From Cunninghamella blakesleeana (lineage: Eukaryota; Mucoromycota; Mucoromycetes; Mucorales; Cunninghamellaceae): a DNA stretch of 64,000 nt. Within the stretch, counting starts at the first letter, position 1, and each line of letters starts with the position of its first letter. The stretch lies in NCBI GenBank assembly GCA_017871115.1, contig JAFCIZ010000008.1, forward strand, positions 868,001 to 932,000, given 5' to 3'. The position numbers and the translations under genes were made by a program. Positions 37,081 through 47,084 of the stretch are shown here, one piece after another. The notes beneath the pieces were generated by a model. The model was not told where the DNA came from, did no database searches, and saw only the letters and a list, made by a program, of their open reading frames with translations.

Positions 37081-37467
37081 TCAGCTATTTGGAATCATAG
37101 GTTCTAATTTTTCACCATTTTTATTTTTTTCAAACTTCTTCGAAAGAATCTATGGTTTCTTTTATAATATTCTTTAAAAAATCAAATTATATTAAATAAT
37201 CTTATGCTTTTTATCAGTTTCATTTTATTGTAATTACCTTTAATGATAATAAAGAAATGTCTTCTAAAATAGTTACCAATTTACAATTATCAAGCTGTAT
37301 CATTTCATAAATACTATCAAATTCTAATTTCATAACATAAATATACAAAGAAAAAAAAAGTATTAATGAAATGTATAAAATATAGATATTGATTTAATGT
37401 AAAACTTACCATTAATTAGAATTCCCCAACTATAGGCTTTACCCCAAATTAGTAAATATATATTCAT
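37081..37467 (-). CDS. Small hypothetical three-exon gene or gene remnant
   Basis: On minus, 37467-37410, 37323-37238 and 37149-37081 join in phase through a GTAAGT and a GTAATT donor and two good acceptors to give about 70 residues: MNIYLLIWGKAYSWG, then EFDSIYEMIQLDNCKLVTIL, then a basic end with KKFEKNKNGEKLEP and a stop. I do not recognise it. Three matching phases with consensus splice sites are more than chance would often give, and the middle exon reads like ordinary protein, but the product is tiny. It may be a real small gene, the remains of a longer one, or a coincidence in AT-rich DNA. Confidence 0.3.
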
Positions 37468-38483
37468 CGATAAATTATTAATACGTTCTTTTATAAATAA
37501 GAGCTTTTATTATTGTTTGCCTTTTGGCATCATTTTATATTTATTTTATATTTATTTTTTTAAAAAATAATAGTTAAAAAATTATATTCAAGTAGTAAAA
37601 TCAGCTTTTTTTTAAATAATAATACATTTATCACATTTATCGATGATTTTATGTTAAGTCTTCCTTTTTTCTTTTTTTTTTCTTTTCTGCATAGGATGAA
37701 TTTTGATTATTCAGAATTTATCTATTTAAAAACTTAAATTTGATTTTAATATAAGAATCTATATTTGCAAAAAAAGATGGAAAAAAGAATAGGTCCTATG
37801 AGAAAAAATATATCGAAAATAATTTCATTTAAAGAAAGGAATCTAAGGAATATATATTTTAAAAAATAACCACAAATAAATGTAAACAATGCAGCAATTT
37901 CAACATAAGTTGTTATAATATTAGATTTGACTTGTAGTTTTCATTTACTTATTTAAAAAGAGCCAGTAATTTTTTATTATAATCAATATTTTTTATTTAA
38001 ATCACATAGAAGCGTAATGCACTACTTCTGAAGATAAAAATGGGTATATACGTATTTATATGAAAAGTGCACAATTATTATGATTGTTATTTATATTATT
38101 AATATGAGTGTTGAAATATAATCTGATTTCTCTTTTTTTTTATTATAATAAGCGTTTAAAGTCATTTGTTTTTTTATTTTTTTTAAATAAATTCCCTTTT
38201 TAAAATAATATAGTATTATTTTTTTAAAATATAAATTGTATTACTTTTAAGTATATGACCTTATTTTTTTTTTGATTTACCTGTGTGCCTTAATATTTCA
38301 AGATCTAATCTAAAAAGTCAAAAAAAATTCACTAAACCCGTGGAAAAATTTTTTTCTTATTTCCAACACAGCCAATTATTTTTCGCACGATTAAAAACGA
38401 AAAGAATTTTTTTTTTCCTCTCCTTTTCTTTCTCTTTTTATAATTTTTTTTAAAAAAAACAAAAATCAATTAATATATACAAA
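37468..38483. other. Intergenic region upstream of CBS
   Basis: About 1 kb of AT-rich DNA. GCCAATTA at 38371-38378 includes a CCAAT box about 110 bases before the CBS start, and a T/C-rich tract follows at 38409-38440. No further gene seen. Confidence 0.45.
38372..38376 (+). promoter_or_regulatory. CCAAT box upstream of CBS
   Basis: CCAAT on the coding strand, 108 bases before the ATG, in the range where the Hap/CBF complex acts in fungi. Presence of the pentamer is certain; function is inference. Confidence 0.35.
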
Positions 38484-40686
38484 ATGAGTACCCACGGTTT
38501 AGAAAAGTTTAATCATGTTCAAGTGTAAGTAACCGATAATAAATATAAAATAATCTATATAGCATTTTTATATACTTTATCACTCATGTTATTTTTATTT
38601 TATTGTGTATCATTATAGTACACCTCATCCCAAGATCTTCAATACTATTTTAGAAAACGTAGGTCGTACTCCTCTTGTTCGTATTAATAAAATTGGAAAG
38701 GAAGAAGGTTTAAAATGTGAACTTTGTAAGTATTATATTATTTATTATAAAAAGATAAAAGGTTAATGTAAAAAGGTCAATAATAATAATATATATACGT
38801 ATACGTATTATGTTCTATTAATAATAATAATAATAATAGTGGCAAAGTGCGAATATTTTAACGCTGGTGGCTCCGTTAAAGATCGTATTGCTGTTCGTAT
38901 GATTCAAGAAGCTGAAGATGCTGGTATCATTACTCCTAATGTTAGTACTATTATTGAACCAACTTCCGGTAACACAGGTAATTTATTTTTGAAGTTTTAC
39001 AATAATAAAGAAAAAGAAGAATGGATTAATAATTATTATATGAGCTATTTATATATCACCTATATTAATAATCATTATTATTATTATTATTATTTTTTAT
39101 TGTATATAGGTATTGGTTTAGCTTTAGCTGCTGCTGTTAAAGGCTATCGTGTTATTATTACTTTACCTGAAAAAATGTCCCAAGAAAAAGTTGATGTATT
39201 AAAAGCCCTTGGTGCTGAAATTATCCGTACTCCTACTGAAGGTAAAATACATTTTTGTTAATTTTTTTTTTTTTTAGTTATTTATTTGTTTATTTACTTT
39301 ATACATATATAGCTCATATTTTGACTGACTGGTTTATTTATTTATTTTAAAAAATTTATAGCTGCTTGGGATGCTCCTGAAAGTCATATTTCCATTGCTA
39401 AAAAATTACGTGATGAAATCCCAAATGCTGTCATTTTAGATCAATATGCTAATCCTTATAACCCTGTTGCTCATTATGATACCACTGCTGAAGAAATTTT
39501 ACAAGCTTGTGACGGTAAACTTGATATGCTTGTTGCTGGTGCTGGTACTGGTGGTACTATTACCGGTTTAGCCGCTAAAATTAAAGAAAAGTGCCCTGAC
39601 TGCAAGGTAAATTCAATTATATATATACATAAAAAGAAAAATGAAACAAAAATCAATGGCGGTATTATTATTGTTTTAAAAATAAAATAAAATAAGGATT
39701 AGAATAAGGACACTAATAAATGTATCTTTATTTTTTTTTAGATCGTTGGTGTTGATCCTATTGGTTCTATCCTTGCTCAACCAGAAAGTCTTAATACCGA
39801 AGGTGGTTCTTATCAAGTCGAAGGTATTGGATATGATTTTATTCCTGATGTTTTACAACGTAAATTAGTAGACCAATGGTTTAAATCTGAAGATCAACCT
39901 TCTCTTTTAATGTCCCGTCGTTTGATTCGTGAAGAAGGATTATTATGTGGTGGTTCTTCTGGTACAGCCATGTATGCTGCTTGTCAAGTTGCTAAAGAAT
40001 TAAAAGAAGGTCAACGTTGTGTTGTAATCTTACCCGACTCTGTACGTAATTACATGACCAAATTCTTGAATGATGATTGGATGCGTGAAAGAGGTTTTAC
40101 TGATGAAAAATTCGAAGCCCAAAGTTTCGAAAAGAAAGCTGAAGAAGGTTATAAAGGTGCTACTGTTCGTAACTTAGGTTTAGCTCAAGCTGTTAGTGTT
40201 GATGGTGAAGTAAGTATTATATTTATAAAAGTATACATGCGTGTATATATACTTAAAAAAAGGAAATAAAAAGTAATGGTAATGAAATATGTATATATAT
40301 TAACTATTATTATTACATTATTCTAGACTACTTGTCGTGAAGCTATTGAAACAATGGAAAAGAATGGTTTTGATCAATTACCTGTCACTGCTGGTCCTCA
40401 TCATCGTCTTCGTGGATTAGTAACAATGGGACATATTTTATCTCGTATTGCTAGTGGTCGTGCTAAACCTTCCTCTCCTGTTACAGATGTGATGTTTAAA
40501 TTCAAGAATAATAAGCACCACTTTGAAGAAATTACAGTTGATACACCTTTGGATAAATTAACTCGTTTCTTTGAAACCAATTCTAGTGCTATTGTTACTG
40601 AAAAATCTGGAGATGAACTTAAAGTGAAACATGTTGTTACCAAAGTCGACTTATTATCTTATTTAGTTAAACATGTCCAAGCTTAA
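38484..40686 (+). CDS. CYS4: Cystathionine beta-synthase
   Basis: Seven exons: 38484-38524, 38619-38725, 38840-38977, 39110-39241, 39362-39606, 39742-40209 and 40327-40686, in phase, about 496 residues. It condenses serine and homocysteine to cystathionine with pyridoxal phosphate, the first step of transsulfuration. The PLP lysine is in [10 protein letters not shown] (about residue 63), the substrate loop is [10 protein letters not shown], and the phosphate-binding loop is [19 protein letters not shown] follows. The C-terminal 120 residues form a pair of CBS (Bateman) motifs. The N-terminus is short and lacks the heme-binding segment of animal enzymes, as in yeast. Length and architecture match yeast Cys4 (507), so it is CBS and not a bacterial-type cysteine synthase. 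Confidence 0.96.
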
Positions 40687-41144
40687 TCTTTTTCATTACA
40701 ATTCTTTTTTTATATTTACTCTTTCTTTTATATTTATTTATATAGCATTTCCTATTATATTCCTTTTTATATTATATATATATTGAGCATTATATATTAT
40801 CATTTTCATATTATAATTCTTTTTTTATATTAATTTGATTTGAATAAACCTATTTCATATCAATAGTTTTTTACTACTATTAAAAGATGGATACAGATGA
40901 CCTTTTTATTTTAATATTCTTATTTTATATTGATAGGGACGGTAAAAACAAAAAGAAAATGACACAATTGCTATTCATATTTTTATTGTTTTAATGTGGA
41001 GTAAAATGGTAGAAAACAGAAAAAGGATAGGATATGTATTTTGTGTAACTATTTTTGATTTTTGTAAAGTACTTTTTAAAACCCAATTTTTTTCTCTTTT
41101 TCTCTGTATTTTTTAATAATAATAATAATAATAATAATAATAGT
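40687..41144. other. Spacer upstream of HET locus C
   Basis: CBS 3' region and probable promoter of locus C; an AAT microsatellite (41116-41141) directly precedes the locus C start. No gene seen. Confidence 0.5.
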
Positions 41145-43084
41145 ATGATACAAACAACTCTCTTCAACTATTTTCCGTGCAATAGCTCATCTATTAAACA
41201 GACAACTAATAAAATAAAACAATTAAAGCAAACCATCATAAACGATTACTTTGCGATAAAACCGAAAGAAAAGTCAATATTTGAATATTTTAAACAAAAG
41301 GAATATAAAGTAAAGAAAGAAAAATGTAAAAAAAAAAAAAAAAAAAAAAAAGCAATGATAAGTAACATACACGCATATATATACGCCTATATATACATAT
41401 ATACATATATATATATTAAACAGATTTATAATGGATTATATCAACTGACACTTATTATTATTATTTTATTTTGGATCCAGCTTTTGATCTTGTTCTAGTC
41501 GATATAAAAAAAACTGCTACAGCTTATCACTTTAGAAATGATATCAGCCCTTCATGTATTAAAAAGAATATGTATGATAAAGATTTGAAATATATAGCTA
41601 TATCTTATCATTGGGGTGAATTGGATGAGCAGCTAGTGACAACGCCAGATTATACAGCACATATCACTTCATTTGATTTAGTGGATTTAAAACAGCTTTG
41701 TGAATATATTATGAAAGAGGTTGATCTAAAAGAAATACAATATTTATGGATTGATGCAATATCAGTAGATCAACATAATTTTGAAAAGAAAAAAGAAGCC
41801 ATATTAAAAATGTCAGAAATATACAAAAGATCTGCTTATATCTTGGCAGTACCAGATCTACATTTTGGATCTTTAATGAAGCATGCAGCAATAAATTTGA
41901 TACAAGAATATAGGGAAGCGATACTTGAAGGTATCCTCAGTAACGTTAATCAACCAAATACTAATAAAAATGAAATTATAATTGAAGAAAATAAACATCT
42001 TATAAATTATAACCACCAGCAACTAATCAATGATAAAGCAATACAAACTGAAAATGAAGATACAAAGAAAGCTTATCAATATTTAGCATACCTTGTACAT
42101 ATATGGTCAAATCGTACCTGGGTGATCAGTGAATATTATATTGCGAAAGAAAAACAAGAAAAATATGGAACACCTCTGAAATATATATTTATAGTTTTAC
42201 TACATCCTAGAATTTATTCTTTTTTCTCATATCCTTTTGATCACCATCTATCTTCAAAACCAATAACTTTAAATTATTGGCAAGTAAATAATAGTAATCA
42301 GTTCTTCATTTTTTTAAAAGCAAGATTTGTACAACGACCATATCTAAATATGTTAATTGATTCAAATACAACTGTAAACGAAGATAGATTTTATGCTATT
42401 TTGCCATTATGGAATAAATATAGTCATTGGATTCAGAATAAAAATACAATATCAAATTGGAATATTACGGATATGACATCGGTCAGAATAAAATTATATG
42501 AGATCATGGATGATTTATGGGATAAAGCAAAATTACTTTATGCATGTTCATGGTTTACAAAATCACCCATTATTCCTTCTTTTGCTAGCCAACTGGATAA
42601 TAACTACTTGAATATTATTGAGAAAGATAATAAGGATTATGCTTATGAAATATACTCATACGATTTACTTGATACACTTGGACATGATAATTATATGCAA
42701 TTTTTATCAGAGAATAGTGTAATGGAAAATGAATCAATCTATACTGAAAATATAATTGCCATTCAATTAAACTCTCATCTGTACTGTCTTTCTATTAAAG
42801 CTTCGATATATTTTACTTTTGGCATATTAGAAAATGAGTTTAGTCAAGAATACTTATCAACCTATTCATTAAAAGATGATGCATGCTTAGAATGTGTATG
42901 TATACCTTTTTTCACTTTTGCAGTATATGATTTTACAGATAATGTTCCTCAGAATGGTAGTATTATTTTTTTACTTGGTAATTTTGGTCAAAATAGATGG
43001 ATACTCCTCCCAAGACAATCTATAAAGAGATATCCTGATGAATTTATTAGTTGCTATGATGACTATAGCTTTAATATTTATTAA
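41145..43084 (+). CDS. HET-domain protein C with triple PIP-box-like leader
   Basis: Two exons. The leader exon starts at 41145 and encodes QTTLFNYF (residues 3-10), QTIINDYF (29-36) and EKSIFEYF (42-49). The first two fit the PCNA-interacting Q-x-x-h-x-x-a-a pattern exactly and the third lacks the glutamine. A donor at 41326 (GTAAAA) joined to the acceptor at 41480 keeps phase and gives about 594 residues; a GTAAAG donor at 41310, as used in locus D, would be out of phase here. The second exon holds the HET-like domain: FDLVLVDI, LKYIAISYHWG, TPDYTAHITSFDL, YLWIDAISVDQ, MSEIYKRSAYILAVPDLH. A conserved downstream half follows: WSNRTWVISE, SNWNITDMTSVR, LYEIMDDLWDKAKLLYACS, SPIIPSFASQ, FGQNRWILLP, ending FNIY. 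The family is known for cell-recognition and incompatibility; the role here is not known. Confidence 0.8.
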
Positions 43085-43259
43085 CAAAATAAAATAAGTA
43101 AATATTTTTCTAAAATATATTTTAATACGTTTAAAAAAATGATAATATGCAATAAATCTTTTTTTTTTGTTTTGTTTTTAAAACTATTTGGAAAAATATT
43201 GACAAGGGGAACACAAAAATAACTATTATCTATTCATTCAAACGTAGTGTCAATTTAGT

Positions 43260-43448
43260 ATATATGTATATACTTATTTTTACATTTAAAATGCTTCGTT
43301 TACTAAAGCCCTCCCTTGAAATAGTTCTATTATTTTCTTTTTTGGTTATACGGATCAGAATAGGTGGATATCACTCCCACATTTCTTATTTATGGAATAT
43401 AAAAGAGAATTCACATCTTGTATTGATCTTGGTACTAATATATACTGA
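43260..43448 (+). pseudogene. HET-family relic F, C-terminal scrap between C and D
   Basis: In one frame this reads YVYTYFYI, stop, NASFTKALP, stop, NSSIIFFFGYTDQNRWISLP, then TNIY and a stop. It aligns with locus C's CIPFFTF, VPQNGSIIFLLGN, FGQNRWILLP and the FNIY end. Two in-frame stops and the absence of the HET part show a dead fragment. It lies in the same orientation as the flanking intact copies, as expected for a tandem array that has lost its middle member. Confidence 0.8.
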
Positions 43449-43593
43449 TTAATTATATATATATATTTATTTATAAAAAGTAAAATATTAATATTATTAT
43501 TATTATTATTATTATTTTAAAAAAATTACGACAATTAATATTTACCTTGTAAAATAATTACAATCGTCAATAGTGAAACGATAGAGCATAAGC

Positions 43594-43625
<32 letters not shown>

Positions 43626-43956
43626 TTAAAAAAAATAGATATGCATAGTAAAAACGCACCTGTTTGTTTTTAAATCTATTTTGGAACACTACATATGAGC
43701 ACCTGTGTTGTTTTGAGCAGTAAAAAAGAATAAAAATAATAATGATATATATAATAATTTTGATTAAACATTGATTTTTAAAGTAATATAATGCTGTTGA
43801 GGTAAAAAATCAAAAAAGGAAAGTACATGGAACTTTTCTAACTCTTTGTTAGTTGGTCAACGGAGTTATAATACAATACGAGAACAGAAGTTCAAAAGAA
43901 TTTTTTTTTACTTTATTTTATTTTTATTTTTTGTTTTTAATAATACCAACAATAAA
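43449..43956. other. Spacer upstream of HET locus D
   Basis: AT-rich, with an ATT tract (43492-43517) and a poly-A run (43600-43625). It should contain the promoter of locus D. No gene seen. Confidence 0.45.
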
Positions 43957-45809
43957 ATGATACAAACAACGCTATTCAACTACTTTAATTGTAAAGATGA
44001 TTCAATTAAATTAACAACTCATAAAATAAAACAACAACTAAAACAAACCATTATAAAAGATTACTTTTCAATAAAACCAAAGAAAAAGACAATATTAGAC
44101 TATTTTAAGCTTCAAGAAGGAAAAGTAAACGGAGAAAAAAGTAATAGCAGTCAACATATTAAAATATGAAAGAGTTTATAAGTTCTATTTATTAATAAAA
44201 CTTATTGGTTTATTTTATTTTACTTTTTTTAATTTAGAAAAAAATATTTGATCTTGTGCTTGTAGATATACACGATGCAGCTAATAATTTTGAATGTTCT
44301 ATTGACAAAAATATAGCATGCATAAAAAAGAATATGTATGATCAGGAATTAAAGTATATTGCCGTATCATACCGCTGGGGAAAATTAGATAGAAAGCTAG
44401 TGGAAACACCTGATTATGTAGCCCATGTTACTTCTTTTGACCTATCTCATTTAGAATACCTTTGTAGCTACATTCAAAAGGAGCCAGACTTAAAAGATAT
44501 ACCCTACTTGTGGATTGATGCAATATCAGTGAATCAACGAAATTACAAAAGGAAAAAGGAAACTATCTTACAAATGTCAGAAATATACAAAAGATCAACT
44601 TATATTTTAGCAGTACCTGATTTACATCTAGGACCCTTACAACAAAATGCAATAAAATTTTATATGCTCGATTTAATAGCGAAGTATAACCGTACAATTT
44701 ATGAAGATATCCTCAACAACAATAACAAAAATAAATCGCATGAGATTATAACCCAGTTTGATCGAAATGAAAGAAAAAGAGTCTATCAATTTTTCGCAAC
44801 AATTATACTAGATTGGTGGAACCGCGTTTGGGTGATCAGTGAATGTCTTATTGCAAAAGAAAAAGAAAAAAACTTTGGAATACCATTAAAATATATGTTT
44901 ATAAATTTACTTCATTGTGGAATGACCACTTTTTTTTCATATCCCTTTGATCATCAATCTACAGAGACTATGTATAATAATTACATTATCAATGGTGTAT
45001 ATGATGTTGATGTGGTCGATAGTGAAACACTTATCGAGTTCTTAAAAACGAGGTGTATACGACGAACTCATCTAGATATGATACTGAATTCGAACGCAAG
45101 TAGAAATAGTGATCGGTTCAGCTCTATTTTACCACAATGGAATAAGTACAATCACATAATTAAAAATAAATATACAATATCAAGATGGAATATTACCAGT
45201 ATGACATCTGTTAGACTAAAACTATATGGGTTTATGGATGACTTGTGGGATAAAGCAAGGCTACTTTATGCATGCTCAAAATTTATAGGTGAACCAATTA
45301 TTCCTTCCTATGCTAGTCAGTGCGATGGTTTTTATTTACAACTTGTCGAAAAGGACGATATTAATGAAGCTTATAGAACGTACACATATAAACTATCGAG
45401 CTATACACAGAAGTTTAGTACTAAATATTTTAAAAAACACATAACAAGTGAACTAGGAAATAAATTACCATACACTGAAAACTTAACATACATTCAATTA
45501 AACTCTCAATACCGTTGTCTTTCTATCAAAGCAAAGAGATATTTTATCAATAAAAATATAGAATGCAAATACGATCAAAGATTTTTATCAAAATATTCAT
45601 TAAGAAACGATAGTGGCTTAAGGAATGTATATATACCTTTTTACACCTTTGCGATACCAGGCTATACCGATCTTCATCCTTCTACTGGTAGCTCCATAAT
45701 ATTATTTGGTAATATTGGTCAGAATAGATGGATAATTATCAGCTACTCTTATTTTATTCCCTCTGAGGGAGACCTTTATGATGATATTTACACTTTTAAT
45801 ATCTATTAA
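43957..45809 (+). CDS. HET-domain protein D with triple PIP-box-like leader
   Basis: Two phase-0 exons, 43957-44124 and 44238-45809, about 579 residues. The leader exon carries QTTLFNYF (residues 3-10), QTIIKDYF (30-37) and KKTILDYF (43-50); the first two are canonical PIP-box patterns, and the spacing matches locus C. The main exon starts KKIFDLVLVDI and has the HET-like core: LKYIAVSYRWG (94-104), TPDYVAHVTSFDL, YLWIDAISVNQ (146-156), MSEIYKRSTYILAVPDLH (169-186). Its second half has WNRVWVISE, SRWNITSMTSVRLKLYG, MDDLWDKARLLYACS, EPIIPSYASQ, IGQNRWIII and the terminal FNIY. No signal peptide or membrane segment is seen, so a cytosolic or nuclear protein is likely. No NTPase or other C-terminal domain of known incompatibility proteins was recognised. 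Confidence 0.83.
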
Positions 45810-46851
45810 CTAATTAAGTAATTTAAAAAGTATATATTTTTTAAAAAAATTAAATAAATAAATAAACTTATTAAATAAGATAATTTAAAATCAACCTGAA
45901 AAACTATTGGTGAATACTAATAACGTTATGAGCATGAAAATAAAAAAATACATAATTTTATAACTGAAGAGTAAATATAAAGAAATTAAACGAGGTTAAC
46001 TTTAATAAAAAAAAAAAGCTTATATGGAACTCCTAAGAAAATATATCAAAAGATTATATACTAAATTAAAAGAACGAGATTAATCATCTGTATAAGTCGC
46101 CGTATTTGAAAATAAAGATTGAACCTAACATAGAGAAAATTATTAATAACCACGATAGTTATTTTTTATATATTAGTTAAAGTGAAAATGTTGATAATAT
46201 GGTCGGTCTATCAAACTACTGTGAAGATAATACCTCTCTTTAGTTTTTCCAAGGTGGCTTTAAAGTCATAGTCATTATTTTAATAATAAAGTAGGGATAG
46301 CAATGGTGATAATGCATAAAAAAAACAATTTTATTCATGGTTTTTATTTTTTGACTTTTTCTTAATAAAGGTATTTTCCTTTTTTACATTATAATGAATC
46401 ACAGTGGGCCATTTTTTATTTATTTTTTCTGAATCTATTTTACTACCCAATTATGAATATAGTACACCAGCAACATTGCAATTCAATTGATGGTTATTTT
46501 ATTTTTGTAATTTTTTTATTTAATCAAACTAACCACACAAAAAAAGAAAGGTTAAATGTTTTTAAATTAACAAGATTTTTATTTATTAACTTTACTATTC
46601 TAAAATCTTAACTTTAAAACATTAAAAAAAAAAAAACATTCGAAATAGCTACTAAAAAAAATTTATGCAATGCTAATCGGCTACTGAATTTCTATTGGTC
46701 ACTAATTTTTTACTGAGTTAACCACATATTAATCTTATTCAAATCCAATGAAATAGATTTTCTTTTTTTAAAAAAAATTAAAGATTTTTTTTTTATTATA
46801 ATCAATAATTTAATGCATGAATCATGAACGATCATTGTAATTAAAGTTTAG
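45810..46851. other. Spacer downstream of HET locus D
   Basis: About 1 kb of AT-rich DNA. I found no HET-family relic, tRNA or mobile-element end. Confidence 0.45.
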
Positions 46852-47039
46852 CCTTTTTTTTTTATCGAAAAACTAAAACATCTCCATAAATATCACCCGA
46901 AATATGAAACATCTGAAATCTTTATCGATGATTTAAAGATACGTAAAAAAAATATCGTTATGAAACGTATTCAAATGATTCTTAATGACCAAAAAGAAAA
47001 AGAAAAACAAAATGATTATCATTTTTTTATATATAAATA
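46852..47039 (+). other. Open coding-like segment, possible remnant exon
   Basis: After an acceptor-like TTTAG (46847-46851) a stop-free frame reads IEKLKHLHKYHPKYETSE, then IFIDDLKIRKKNIVMKRIQM, ILNDQKEKEKQ and a stop. The charged helical composition looks like protein rather than random AT-rich DNA, but I recognise no family and no upstream partner exon. It lies just beyond the 3' end of QTRT2 on the opposite strand. Confidence 0.25.
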
Positions 47040-47084
47040 AATAAATAAAGGTTGATATATATCATCTATATAATAATATAAACA

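Noticed and set aside
41055..41498. Long open frame covering the locus C leader and beyond
   Set aside because: Only the part from the ATG at 41145 to the donor near 41325 matches the paralogous leader exon. The rest is translated microsatellite and poly-A intron sequence, and the part before 41145 is T-rich leader.
43264..43452. Small membrane-like protein between HET loci C and D
   Set aside because: The neighbouring frame aligns with the HET family tail, so this frame is a by-product of the relic.
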